Shown in pieces: positions 8,067 through 16,277 of a stretch of 47,214 nt of DNA (the first letter of the stretch is position 1; each line of letters opens with the position of its first letter). Made by a program: the position numbers and the translations under genes. The notes under the pieces are model-generated. The model was not told the origin of the DNA. It saw nothing but the letters and a program-made list of their open reading frames with translations, and did no database searches. The DNA lies in assembly GCF_020037125.1 (NCBI RefSeq), contig NZ_JAIQDG010000056.1:1-47214 (forward strand). Reading direction: 5' to 3'. This DNA is from Myxococcus sp. RHSTA-1-4. Its GTDB lineage: Bacteria; Myxococcota; Myxococcia; Myxococcales; Myxococcaceae.

Positions 8067-9758
8067 CTAGCGTCGGGTATCAACGAAGTCGAACCTGGGC
8101 AGCGTTCTCAATCCGTAGGCCGCCAGGGCCAACTCATCCAGCTTCGCGAAGTCCCGCTGGCGGAAGGCCGTTCGTAGGGCACCTGTCAGCTTCTTGGGCA
8201 GGTCTTCGGGGTGCGGCAGGCGGATGCGGCGGAGGTACTGCGCCTGGAATCGCAGGTATCCACCTCGCATCTTCACGGCGTAGGACCAGATGAAGAAGAG
8301 CGCGACCCTCGAACTCAACAGCCCACCCAGCACCTCCATGTCCCAGGCCGTGGACGTGACGAAGTACAGGTTGTGGTGCGGATGGTAGTGCCCCTCCTCG
8401 AAAACCACTTCGTTGGAGCCCGCGATATCCGGCACCAGCAGCTTGGGGACGGGAACCAGTTCCGGATAGACGCGGTCAATGGTGCGGAACCAACCCGTCG
8501 TCTTGTTCTGTGCCACGTGACGCTTGCGCAATGCGTCCTCATGGGTGCGGAAGTAACGTGCGAGGCGCGGGTACTGCTTGAGGTCTACGAGACGACCGTC
8601 GGTTTCGAAGGCGTTGATGACATAGCGCTGGGCATCGCGGATGCGCCCGTTCTCGATGTCCTCTCGTTTGACCAGTGGCACAAGCCGGTCGGGCTCGATG
8701 TCCACACCCTTCGGTACGATGAAGACCTTGTCGCTACCCGTGGCCACGCCGATTCGGACCTTGGTCATTCCGTCGGCTTCAATGGGCTGGAAGCGGGCCT
8801 CCAGCGAGCGGAGCAATTCCAGGTGCTCGGGAGAGCTGAGCACCCAGGGTTCATCTCCCTGGAACCACGAATCATAGGTGGAGAGAGAGACTCCAGGGTG
8901 GTGCACGGGCTGTTGCTGCGACAAGTGACGCTGGATGCTCAGGCACTCATCAGGCGCGGCGCTCGCCATGCTGGCGACGACCACCCGCTCGGTCTTCCCA
9001 GGGCTGATGGCGAAGATGGACGGATAGGCGATGACTTCCGACTCGAACGGCGATGCGCGGTGCAGGTCGATGTAGACGTGCATCCGGAAGTTGTCCGCGA
9101 GCTTCTTGCGCAATGGAGCCCCGTACTTGTTGAGGATCCACCGGTCCGCGCAGATGAACGAGAGGGTTCCGGTCGGCTTGAGCAGGTCGAGCCCGCGTTC
9201 GATGAACGCGACATAGAGGTCCGCGCGGTCGAACAGTGAGCTGTAGCGGCGCCGGTACTCTGCCTGGAGGTCCGGCGCTAGTTGCTCGATTCGGATGTAC
9301 GGGGGATTTCCGACGACGAAGTCGAAGGGCTTCTCGGGGGTGAGCAGGAAGTCACCTTCGCGCACCCAGTGCTCGGCCAGACGGTTCGCGGTCCTGCCCG
9401 GGACGTCATGCTCCAGAAGAACCTTGCGGAGTGCCGAGCGCGTGGCGTCGACGTGTGTGGGGTCGACGTCATAGGTCGTGATGGCCTTGTCCAGTTCGGA
9501 GGGCTTGACCGATTCGCGCCGAGCAGAGGCCAGGAGCCTTCGAACCGCTGGGACCAGGAACGCACCGGTTCCCGCCGCGGGTTCCAGCAGGCGCAGCGAG
9601 GCGAGGGAGCGTTCCGGGGTGTATCCCACCAGGTCCAGGATGAGCTCCACGATGTGGGGCTTCGTCAGGACGACCCCGTGCGTTTCCCCGGAGGAGCGCT
9701 CTCCGTACTGGTAGGCGGTTCGCCCGAACGATGTGGGTAGGTCCATCTGCAGTTGCAT
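8067..9758 (-). CDS. Type II N6-adenine DNA methyltransferase (probable CTCGAG methylase)
   Basis: The 563-residue enzyme has the AdoMet motif LEPAAGTGAFLVP near the N-terminus and the amino-methylase catalytic motif NPPY (N151). A long C-terminal region resembling the TaqI-type target recognition domain follows. Motif order and length fit gamma-class adenine methylases such as those paired with XhoI and PaeR7I. It lies 24 bp downstream of the XhoI-family endonuclease gene on the same strand, so its likely job is to protect CTCGAG sites. An alternative start is the ATG at 9746. Base composition is lower in GC than neighbours and codon third positions are less biased, suggesting transfer. Confidence 0.88.
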   Translation of the reverse strand: MQLQMDLPTSFGRTAYQYGERSSGETHGVVLTKPHIVELILDLVGYTPERSLASLRLLEPAAGTGAFLVPAVRRLLASARRESVKPSELDKAITTYDVDPTHVDATRSALRKVLLEHDVPGRTANRLAEHWVREGDFLLTPEKPFDFVVGNPPYIRIEQLAPDLQAEYRRRYSSLFDRADLYVAFIERGLDLLKPTGTLSFICADRWILNKYGAPLRKKLADNFRMHVYIDLHRASPFESEVIAYPSIFAISPGKTERVVVASMASAAPDECLSIQRHLSQQQPVHHPGVSLSTYDSWFQGDEPWVLSSPEHLELLRSLEARFQPIEADGMTKVRIGVATGSDKVFIVPKGVDIEPDRLVPLVKREDIENGRIRDAQRYVINAFETDGRLVDLKQYPRLARYFRTHEDALRKRHVAQNKTTGWFRTIDRVYPELVPVPKLLVPDIAGSNEVVFEEGHYHPHHNLYFVTSTAWDMEVLGGLLSSRVALFFIWSYAVKMRGGYLRFQAQYLRRIRLPHPEDLPKKLTGALRTAFRQRDFAKLDELALAAYGLRTLPRFDFVDTRR

Positions 9759-9782
9759 GTCGGTCTCTTGCCTGCGTCTCTC

Positions 9783-10502
9783 TCAGAGGGATTTGCGGAT
9801 ATGACCCGCCAGGGAGGAGAGGAACTGCCCCATGCCCAGGTCCTTGACAGGCTCAGTGTACAGACCCCTCTGACCTCCATCGCGCGTGCACATGAGCAGC
9901 GCGGATGAATCGAAGAGCCCCTCGCTCACGAGCTTCCGCAGGAGTGCCTCGAAGCGACCCGCGATGGACTTGCCCTGGAAGTCCGGCAGTGCGGGAAAGT
10001 GAGGCTCCTTGATTTGGGCAGGCCGCATGGAGTCCTCGCTTTCCTCCAGGAGCATCAGCCAGCCAATCCAAGGGCGAGCTCCGCGACCGAATACCCCCTT
10101 CTTGATGGCGAGCCGCATGTCCGCACCTGTACCAATGGCCTCCTCCGCGCGGTTGTTGAAGTTGTTGCCGAAGGAGCCCGCCATGGACTTGAACTCCAGT
10201 GCGGCAATCAGCTTCTTCTTGTGGACGACGACCATGTCCCATTTCTTGGTGGGCCGGAAGTAGCCCGGCAACTCCAGGGTTCGCTCGATGTGGATGTCCT
10301 CGTCCGTGATCCCGTTCTCAAGGAGGAGGTGCTGAACGAGTCTGCAGAACCCGTTCATCTGCTTACCGCCCGTGACCGCTGCCCGCTTCCCTCGGTCAGC
10401 ATCCCCTGAGCGCTGCTTGCTTCCCTGAAGTTCCAGGGTGCTCCAGTACTGGGCGACTGCATCTCGGGTCAGGGAGGTATGATTCGGCGGCACTTTACTC
10501 AT
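9783..10502 (-). CDS. XhoI/PaeR7I-family type II restriction endonuclease
   Basis: The 239-residue protein matches the XhoI/PaeR7I family in length and in the N-terminal signature: AVAQYWSTLE, then AAVTGGKQMNGFCRLV. A PD-(D/E)xK-like core follows with KKWDMVVV and ALEFKSMAGSFGNN, the Asp and the Glu-x-Lys being the likely metal and catalytic residues. Family members cut CTCGAG. The start at 10502 (MSKVPPNHT) is the first ATG before the conserved region; the frame is open to 10643. It is the first gene of the RM pair and no controller (C) protein gene is visible. GC content is clearly below that of the flanks. Confidence 0.88.
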   Translation of the reverse strand: MSKVPPNHTSLTRDAVAQYWSTLELQGSKQRSGDADRGKRAAVTGGKQMNGFCRLVQHLLLENGITDEDIHIERTLELPGYFRPTKKWDMVVVHKKKLIAALEFKSMAGSFGNNFNNRAEEAIGTGADMRLAIKKGVFGRGARPWIGWLMLLEESEDSMRPAQIKEPHFPALPDFQGKSIAGRFEALLRKLVSEGLFDSSALLMCTRDGGQRGLYTEPVKDLGMGQFLSSLAGHIRKSL

Positions 10503-10694
10503 GGGGCGAAGTCTCTGGACGCCTCGTGTTTGGAGGCGGCAGTGGGTGGGGAGCTTTCTGGATTTTCCTGTGGATTCGGGAGGGGCGCGACTTCTCGAGC
10601 AGGAGGGGAACCGCTGCCCTGATTCGTTGAGGTTCTCCTCCACACGCAGCGTGCGCGCGCGTCCCCACTGCTCGCGGTTAGGCTGTGTTCCACC

Positions 10695-11468
10695 GTGCAG
10701 TCCGTCCTCTTCTTCTCAGACAGGCAGGTGCGTGAGGCGCTCTTCACCCAGGTGGACGGGACGCGGGGGCTGTTGCTCGTGACGGGCGTGCGGCACGGCC
10801 CGGCCATGCGGCCGCCGCAGGCGCGCGAGCCCTTCGCAACGCTGGAGCGCCTGTACGGCGGCGTGCTTTCGCAGGTGCTGGTGGCCGACGAGGGCACCGT
10901 CGAGGGCATGTGGAGGGACCCGCTCGGAGACCTCGGCGACCGGCTCTACCCGGACAGCCGGGATGACGCCTACGCCGCCGCCTCGGGCTACCTGCTGCTG
11001 GAGGATGGCCGCCCGCGCGTGGTGGTGCGCAAGCACGGCACTCCGGCGGAGGACCTCTGGTTCCTCCAGGAAGCGCTCAGCCGCCTCACCCCGCGCGTGC
11101 CTCCGCCGGACCCGGCGCGCCGTCCCGGCCAGCGCCGTCCGGAAGCCGCGCCCCGCCCGCCCCGCCGTCCCGCCAGTACGGGCACGTGGGCTCCGGACGA
11201 CGATGCCACGCCACCGCGGGGCACGCGGGTGCCGCCACCTGCCCCCGTGCCTCCCTCCGAGGCCAGGGATGCCTGGGCGCTGCTGGGCATCACCCGGGAC
11301 ACGCCGCTGGACGAAGCGCGCCGGGCCTTCCGGGCGCTCGTGGCGCAGTACCACCCGGACAAGGTGGCGCACCTCGCGCCCGAGTTCCACGCCCTGGCCG
11401 AGCGCCGCACGCGTGAAATCCTGGAGGCCTGGGAGGTGGTGGAGCAGGCGCTCACGAGGCAGGGGTGA
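10695..11468 (+). CDS. J-domain (DnaJ-like) protein
   Basis: A 257-residue protein starting at a GTG. The first 135 residues form an unrecognised globular part (VLFFSDRQVREALFTQV through EDLWFLQEALSRL). A proline/arginine-rich linker spans about 137-192. A C-terminal J-domain begins at DAWALLGI and carries the HPD motif at H220-P-D in AQYHPDKVAHLAPEFH. It probably recruits a DnaK-type chaperone to whatever the N-terminal part binds. The C-terminal position of the J-domain differs from DnaJ itself. It stands alone, 67 bp upstream of a DUF421 gene. Confidence 0.85.
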   Translation: MQSVLFFSDRQVREALFTQVDGTRGLLLVTGVRHGPAMRPPQAREPFATLERLYGGVLSQVLVADEGTVEGMWRDPLGDLGDRLYPDSRDDAYAAASGYLLLEDGRPRVVVRKHGTPAEDLWFLQEALSRLTPRVPPPDPARRPGQRRPEAAPRPPRRPASTGTWAPDDDATPPRGTRVPPPAPVPPSEARDAWALLGITRDTPLDEARRAFRALVAQYHPDKVAHLAPEFHALAERRTREILEAWEVVEQALTRQG

Positions 11469-11535
11469 GGCGCCCGCCCGCCCGCTCCCCGGCCGGGCCC
11501 TCCGTGGCCCGCTGTGCCGTGCGCAACTTGGTGCC

Positions 11536-12051
11536 ATGGCGCCTTTTGACTGGCAGGGACTCTGGACGCCGGAGCTCAACCCCTTCGAGGTGGTGTTCCG
11601 CGCCACCGCGGTCTACCTCTTCGCGCAGGTCGTGCTGCGGCTGTCCGGACGCAAGGAGTTCGCGCGCTCCTCCACCTTCGACATCGTCCTGCTGCTCATC
11701 ATCTCCGTCTGCCTGCGGAAGACCATCGTGGCGGACGACGACAGCCTCTCCGCTGCCTTCATCGGGCTGGGCACGCTGGCGGCGTGGGACCGGCTCTTCT
11801 CGTGGCTGGCCATGCGCAGCCACAAGGCGGCGGTGGTGCTGGAGGGCCGGCCGGTGGAGCTGGTGCGCGAGGGCCGCGTCAACGAGGCCAACCTGCGCAG
11901 GTGCCTGATGTCCCGCGAGGAGCTCCTCAGCCGCCTGCGCGAGCACGGCACCGAGTCCCTCCGCAGGGTGCGCCTGGCCTACCTGGAGCCGGACGGGAAG
12001 GTGACCTTCATGATGAAGAAGGAGGGCGGCGAGGGCACCGCCCTCCAGTGA
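11536..12051 (+). CDS. DUF421 (YetF/YcaP-type) membrane protein
   Basis: This 171-residue protein has three hydrophobic helices in residues 15-95 and then a soluble domain. The signature GRKEFARSSTFDIVLLLIIS, together with the helix-entry region IVADDDSLSAAF, matches DUF421. The C-terminal part (VLEGRPVELVREGRVNEANL, then MSREELLSRLREHG) is the typical cytoplasmic domain of this family. In Bacillus such proteins occur near spore genes, but the molecular role is unknown. The ATG at 11536 is chosen because the upstream frame overlaps the J-domain gene. Confidence 0.85.
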   Translation: MAPFDWQGLWTPELNPFEVVFRATAVYLFAQVVLRLSGRKEFARSSTFDIVLLLIISVCLRKTIVADDDSLSAAFIGLGTLAAWDRLFSWLAMRSHKAAVVLEGRPVELVREGRVNEANLRRCLMSREELLSRLREHGTESLRRVRLAYLEPDGKVTFMMKKEGGEGTALQ

Positions 12052-12070
12052 GCCGCCGCGGCGGGCGCCT

Positions 12071-13051
12071 TCAGCCCACCGAGGGCACGGCCGCACCGGG
12101 CGCGGCGTCCAGCGTGAAGCGCGCGATGATGGGCATGTGGTCGGACAGCCCGTGGAAGCGGCTGGTGGTGTCGCCGAAGGGCCGGGTCTCCTCGGCGTCC
12201 AGCCAGCGCACGCCGGGGCTGGAGAACATGTGGTCCAGGTGCATGCGCATGTGCATGAAGCCGGCGGTGGGGAAGCCGCGCGACACGCTCGGGTCTATCT
12301 GCCCCACGGCGGCCTGGGCGCAGGTGAGGCACGCGTCGCCGGTGAGGTAGCTGAACACGGGAGAGGACGGCGGCGAGTTGAAGTCCCCGCAGACGATGTA
12401 GGGCTCGTCGCCCGAGAGGGAGCGCATGAACTCCGCCAGCTTGCGCGCCTCGTGGAGCTGGTTGACGCCGCGGCCCATCTTGTCCTTCGTCGCCCAGAAC
12501 TCCTTCGCGAACGGCGTGGGCAGGCTGAGGTGCGTGTTGAAGATGTGGAAGGCCCGCCCATCCGAGCGCCGCCGCAGGTGCATGTGCGCGCAGATGCGGC
12601 TCTGCTTCCGGTCCTTCATCCGCTGCACGTGGTGGTGGGTGATTTGCTGCGGCGCGTCCACGTTGTGCGTGTCCACCTCGACGGTGCGGGTGTTGACGAG
12701 CACCGCCAGCCCGGTGGTGTAGAGCGACACCTCGGCCAGCTTGTAGTGGTGGGCGCGGAAGTAGAACGCCTCGTAGGGCATGTCCCGCGCCTGGGCGCCG
12801 AAGGTCTCCTCCATGCGTCCCATGAAGGCCGCGAGCTGCGTCTCGCCCGGCTGCCTGGGCCGGTGGGCGATGGTGCTGCGCAGGGACGACGTCTCCACTT
12901 CCTGGAGGCAGACGATGTCCGGCAGCGGGTCCAGCGCGGACAGCGCGGCGGCCACCCGGCGCTTGGGCCCCACCGTGCTCGCGAGGCCGCGCAGCATGTG
13001 GCCGAAGTAGCGGACGTTGTACGTGACGATTCGCAAAGCGGAGTCGCTCAT
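12071..13051 (-). CDS. Endonuclease/exonuclease/phosphatase (EEP) family protein
   Basis: The 326-residue protein carries all landmark motifs of the EEP fold: RIVTYNVRYFG at the N-terminus, VCLQEVET (metal-binding Glu), FNTHLSLPTP, the active-site GDFNSPPSSP, and the terminal SDHMPI (catalytic Asp-His). There is no signal peptide. The family hydrolyses phosphodiester or phosphomonoester bonds in nucleic acids, phosphoinositides or sphingomyelin, so the substrate cannot be fixed. A GGGGGA ribosome site precedes the ATG. It converges on the DUF421 gene. Confidence 0.88.
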   Translation of the reverse strand: MSDSALRIVTYNVRYFGHMLRGLASTVGPKRRVAAALSALDPLPDIVCLQEVETSSLRSTIAHRPRQPGETQLAAFMGRMEETFGAQARDMPYEAFYFRAHHYKLAEVSLYTTGLAVLVNTRTVEVDTHNVDAPQQITHHHVQRMKDRKQSRICAHMHLRRRSDGRAFHIFNTHLSLPTPFAKEFWATKDKMGRGVNQLHEARKLAEFMRSLSGDEPYIVCGDFNSPPSSPVFSYLTGDACLTCAQAAVGQIDPSVSRGFPTAGFMHMRMHLDHMFSSPGVRWLDAEETRPFGDTTSRFHGLSDHMPIIARFTLDAAPGAAVPSVG

Positions 13052-13157
13052 TCCCCCATTGAAATTACCAACCTCCGACCCGCGATGCCGTGTCCCCGTG
13101 GGGCATGCCGCGTTTTCCGGACACCCGGCCGCCTGTCCGCCCGCCCCCTCCCCGGCC

Positions 13158-13568
13158 CTACGCGGGCCGCTTCACGCGCACCACCGTGTCCAGCAGGTGC
13201 TCCAGCGCCTGCCCCGGCTCGGGGCTGGGGCCCTGGCACAGGCCCGAGTGCACCGGGCCCGTCTGGATGATGGTGCTGCGCGGGGCCACCAGCCAGTGCC
13301 ACCGCTCCTTCTGCGGCAGGCGGCCAATGGGCCCGGAGTCCTTCCCGCCCTCGCAGACGCGGCGGAAGCTCTCCAGGTGGCCGCGCACGGCCTCCAGGTC
13401 CACGTCCGGCGCGAGCGCCTTCAGCCGCGCCTCGTCCAGCTCCACGCGTGCGCCGAGGAAGCGCTGCGTGGTGCAGAAGAGGACGACGCCCGCGTTGATG
13501 AACTCCTCGCGCTCCACGCGGGGCACGACGCGGATGATGGCGTAGTCAAACGAGCTGGGCGCGGGCAC
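13158..13568 (-). CDS. DUF3037 family protein
   Basis: The 136-residue protein starts at a GTG that lies inside the end of the upstream HipA-like gene (23-bp overlap). The start YAIIRVVPRVEREEFINAGV, the segment LFCTTQRFLGAR and the end HLLDTVVRVKRP match DUF3037, whose function is unknown. The family is typically found next to, or fused with, HipA-like kinases, exactly as here. The tight overlap implies matched production of the two proteins. Confidence 0.85.
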   Translation of the reverse strand: MPAPSSFDYAIIRVVPRVEREEFINAGVVLFCTTQRFLGARVELDEARLKALAPDVDLEAVRGHLESFRRVCEGGKDSGPIGRLPQKERWHWLVAPRSTIIQTGPVHSGLCQGPSPEPGQALEHLLDTVVRVKRPA

Positions 13569-14331
13569 GGGCCGCCTCCTCGAGGAACGCTGGCAGCGCT
13601 TCCACGCGCTTGTTCAGCCAGCTGACGTACGCCGCCCGGTGCGCGTTGGCGGTGGGGAAGGGGGACTCCACGGAGGTCAGCCACGCCTCGGGAATGGCGG
13701 CGACGGTGCGCTCCACCACCTCCGGGGTGAGGCGCTCGCGCAGCAGGGCCTCCTGCGCCGCCAGCGCGCTGGCCCACGGCAGCAGCACATGGTCCTTGAT
13801 GGGGCCGAAGCGGCTCTGGCTGCGCGCTTCCCAGTCCTCCCACGAGTGGTGGAAGTAGAGCGCCGCCCCGTGGTCGATGAGCCACAGCTCCCGGTGCCAG
13901 CTCAGCATGTTGGGGTTCTTCGGCGTACGGTCCACGTTGGTGATGTACGCGTCGAAGCCGACGATGGCCGAGGCCACCTCGACGCTCGGGAAGGGACCGG
14001 CCAGCGGGTCGAACGTCACCGAGCCCGGCAGGTAGTCCAGCCCCAGGTTGAGGCCCGCGCTCGCCTTGAGCAGCTCGCGAATCTCCGAGTCCGGCTCGTT
14101 GCGGCCCAACGCCGGGTCCAGCTCCACCAGCACCAGCTCCGGCACGCGCAGGCCCACCGCCCGCGCCAGCTCCCCGGCGATGAGCTCCGCGATGAGCGCC
14201 TTGGCGCCCTGGCCCGCGCCCCGGAACTTCACGACATACAGCCCCGCGTCGTCCGCCTCGATGATGGCGGGCAGCGAGCCGCCCTCGCGCAGCGGTGTCA
14301 CGTAGCGCGTGGCGATGACCGTCCTCGGCAT
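13546..14331 (-). CDS. HipA-like kinase-fold protein
   Basis: This 261-residue protein has the remnants of a HipA/PI3K-like kinase. YVVKFRGAGQGAKAL supplies a phosphate-binding lysine, DAYITNVDRTPKNPN resembles the catalytic loop (Asp and Asn), and LWLIDHGAALYFHH resembles the DFG metal motif. It lacks the N-terminal part of true HipA toxins and fits the shorter HipA_2-type family. The start at 14331 (MPRTVIATRY) is where family similarity begins. It is followed by an overlapping DUF3037 gene and faces the ohrR gene. It may phosphorylate a protein, but toxin activity is not demonstrated by sequence. Confidence 0.8.
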   Translation of the reverse strand: MPRTVIATRYVTPLREGGSLPAIIEADDAGLYVVKFRGAGQGAKALIAELIAGELARAVGLRVPELVLVELDPALGRNEPDSEIRELLKASAGLNLGLDYLPGSVTFDPLAGPFPSVEVASAIVGFDAYITNVDRTPKNPNMLSWHRELWLIDHGAALYFHHSWEDWEARSQSRFGPIKDHVLLPWASALAAQEALLRERLTPEVVERTVAAIPEAWLTSVESPFPTANAHRAAYVSWLNKRVEALPAFLEEAARARAQLV

Positions 14332-14453
14332 CCAGCTCTCCCGTCCTCGCGCGGCCCGGGCCTCCCTGAAAGGCCGTGTGCGCGCGCGCCGCCCTGTACC
14401 ACGGCGCGGCGCGCCCCGGAACGGGGCGTCCGGCCCGAAGCCCTCTTCCGTCG

Positions 14454-14476
14454 AATTGATTGCGAGCAATTTAATT
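14454..14476. promoter_or_regulatory. Probable OhrR operator
   Basis: An A/T-rich near-palindrome sits in GC-rich DNA 18 bp before the ohrR ATG. The core ATTGC-GA-GCAAT (14459-14470) is perfect, and AATTG on the left and TTAATT on the right extend it. OhrR-type regulators are known to bind A/T-rich inverted repeats of this kind at their own promoter. The site lies between the divergent HipA-like gene and ohrR. Confidence 0.65.
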
Positions 14477-14494
14477 GTGCCCTATTGATTGGCC

Positions 14495-14950
14495 ATGCCG
14501 GTGGATGACCCGCTCAAGCTGGACCTGCAGCTCTGCTTCCCGCTCTACGCGGCGGCCCGGGCGATGACCCAGGCCTACGCGCCCCTCCTGTCGAAGCTGG
14601 GACTGACGTACCCGCAGTACCTGGTGATGCTGGTGCTGTGGGAGACGGATGGGGTGACGGTGAAGGAGCTGGGGGAGCGGCTGTACCTGGACTCGGGGAC
14701 GCTCACGCCGCTGCTGAAGCGGATGGAGACCCAGGGCCTGGTGCGGCGGGAGCGGTCCACCGAGGACGCGCGCTCGGTGCACGTCCACCTCACGTCGCAA
14801 GGGCGGGCCCTGCGCCGCAAGGCCGTGTCCGTTCCCGAGGCCATGGCCTGCAAGATGGGCCTGTCGCTGGAGGAGCTGTCGCGCCTGCGCCGTGAGGTCC
14901 GCCGCCTCTTCGAAACGCTGTCGAAGTCCCAACCTGAACCCACGAAGTAA
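14495..14950 (+). CDS. ohrR: OhrR, MarR-family organic peroxide sensor
   Basis: The 151-residue winged-helix repressor has the OhrR reactive cysteine C14 in LDLQLCFPLYAAARAM. The core LGLTYPQYLVMLVLWE and the wing motif SGTLTPLLKRME follow. A second cysteine at C119 lies 105 residues from the first, the same separation as in the 2-Cys OhrR of Xanthomonas, so disulphide-type sensing is likely. The ATG at 14495 is preferred to an in-frame TTG at 14489. The ohr gene follows 16 bp downstream, and a candidate operator precedes the gene. Oxidation by organic hydroperoxides would release repression of the pair. Confidence 0.9.
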   Translation: MPVDDPLKLDLQLCFPLYAAARAMTQAYAPLLSKLGLTYPQYLVMLVLWETDGVTVKELGERLYLDSGTLTPLLKRMETQGLVRRERSTEDARSVHVHLTSQGRALRRKAVSVPEAMACKMGLSLEELSRLRREVRRLFETLSKSQPEPTK

Positions 14951-14966
14951 CTCCGAGGAGCACTCC

Positions 14967-15407
14967 ATGGCCGTCACTCCCGTCACCACCCCGCTGTACA
15001 CCACCACCGCCACCGCCCACGGCGGCCGTTCCGGCCACGTCCGCTCGGCGGACGGCGTCATCGACCTGCAGCTCGCCCTTCCCAAGGAGATGGGCGGCCC
15101 GGGCGGCGCGAAGGCCAACCCGGAGACGCTCTTCGCCTCGGGCTACTCCGCGTGCTTCGAGGGCGCGCTGCGCCTGGTGGCGCGCATGCAGGGGAAGACG
15201 CTGGGCGAGGGCGTGGGCATCACCGCCTCCGTCACCATCGGCAAGACGCCGGACGGTGGCTTCGGACTGGCGGTGGAGCTGAAGGGCATCCTCCCCGGCA
15301 TGCCCCGCGACGAGGCCCAGAAGCTGATGGAGGCCGCTCACGAGGTGTGCCCGTACTCCCGCGCCACGCGCGGCAACATCGACGTGAAGGTCTCCGTCGC
15401 GGAGTAG
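14967..15407 (+). CDS. ohr: Ohr, organic hydroperoxide resistance peroxidase
   Basis: The 146-residue OsmC/Ohr-fold peroxidase has the reactive cysteines C63 (ASGYSACFEGAL) and C128 (AHEVCPYSRATRGN). The N-terminal LYTTTATAHGGRSGHVRS is typical. The protein reduces organic hydroperoxides to alcohols in the cytoplasm, usually with lipoylated proteins as electron donors. The ATG is preceded by GAGGAG at a good distance. It is the second gene of the ohrR-ohr operon and is expected to be induced by organic peroxides through OhrR. Confidence 0.95.
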   Translation: MAVTPVTTPLYTTTATAHGGRSGHVRSADGVIDLQLALPKEMGGPGGAKANPETLFASGYSACFEGALRLVARMQGKTLGEGVGITASVTIGKTPDGGFGLAVELKGILPGMPRDEAQKLMEAAHEVCPYSRATRGNIDVKVSVAE

Positions 15408-15423
15408 TGACAAGCCCGTACGC

Positions 15424-15454
15424 GGACCGGGTCCGGGCACTCCCGGGCCGGTCC
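15424..15454 (+). terminator. Hairpin downstream of ohr
   Basis: GGACCGG (15424-15430) pairs with CCGGTCC (15448-15454), and the inner bases CCGGG/CCCGG extend the stem. It begins 17 bp after the ohr stop. No T-run follows, so it is a plausible but unproven terminator. Confidence 0.45.
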
Positions 15455-15707
15455 GTCGTGCTCGCGCGCGGGGTGGGGCGGTGGCCCGGCGGGGCGTCCC
15501 TCCTGGCCGGAGCCGGCCTCGCGTGGCGCCGAGGCCACGCGTGGAGCCCCGGACACGCAGCGCAAATCCTGCGCGCGGCGCGGGTGTGGTTCTCCGGACG
15601 CGCAATCCTGGCGCAGTACCCGCACGGACCCTCATGGATGTCAGTGCGCTTTTGAATAATGGCACGTCCCTTGAAGTCATGAGTTCGCCGACGGGGGGAC
15701 GAACCCA
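15455..15707. other. Intergenic region before the acetyltransferase gene
   Basis: No gene is visible. A second hairpin pairs GGCCTCG (15515-15521) with CGAGGCC (15530-15536). A short A/T-richer patch around 15649-15662 (CTTTTGAATAATGG) is the most likely promoter area for the downstream gene, but no clear -35/-10 pair stands out. Confidence 0.4.
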
Positions 15708-16274
15708 ATGCGTGAGCGCCAGCTGATTCCCATTGAAGTCGCGGGCAGCGCCGTTTCGAGCGCGGTGAGCCTGCTGCTGGAGGACCCGGACATCGCCGAG
15801 GTCTTCGGGTGGCTGCGGCCCGAGCCCGGCGCCGGGCCGGTGAATCGCTGGGGTGCCGCGGAGGGTGTGCGGCTGTTCGCGGTGGCGGAGAAGGGCAGCG
15901 GCATCATCGGCCTCGCCGCGCTCTCCGGCATCCGCCGCGAGGAGCGCCACGCGCGGCTGAGCTGCGCGGTGACGGCGCCGTACCGTCTGTCGGGCGCGGG
16001 CCACTGGGCCGCCGCGGAGACCATCCGCCGCGGCGTCCGCCTGGATGGCCTGCGCCACGTGGACGCGTATGTCCGCCTGGGCCGCGACACCGCCCGCCGG
16101 GTGCTGGAGTCCATGGGCTTCCGCGCCCGGGAGGACGGCGCGCTGGAGGGCCACCTCCGCCTGCGCCTGGACCTGCCCGCGGACTCCCGGGGCCACTTCC
16201 TGATGGCGCCGCCGCCAGCCAGCACCGTCAGGGCCTCGTACCTGAGGACGCTCTCGCAGGCCCTCTCCGCCTGA
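15708..16274 (+). CDS. GNAT-family N-acetyltransferase-like protein
   Basis: The 188-residue protein shows the order of GNAT elements: a strand with FAVAEKGSGIIGLAALSGI (motif D/C side), then RHARLSCAVTAPYRLSGAGHW, whose degenerate acetyl-CoA loop lacks the usual R/Q-x2-G-x-G/A. Next come RHVDAYVRLGRDTARRVLESMGF and the typical final strand REDGALEGHLRLRLDL. The last 35 residues are an extra tail. The substrate is unknown. It stands alone and converges on the DUF4286 gene. Confidence 0.75.
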   Translation: MRERQLIPIEVAGSAVSSAVSLLLEDPDIAEVFGWLRPEPGAGPVNRWGAAEGVRLFAVAEKGSGIIGLAALSGIRREERHARLSCAVTAPYRLSGAGHWAAAETIRRGVRLDGLRHVDAYVRLGRDTARRVLESMGFRAREDGALEGHLRLRLDLPADSRGHFLMAPPPASTVRASYLRTLSQALSA

Positions 16275-16277
16275 GCC

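Noticed and set aside
15481..15726. An 81-residue open frame between ohr and the acetyltransferase gene
   Set aside because: It is Arg/Pro-rich and lies over hairpins with no ribosome site.
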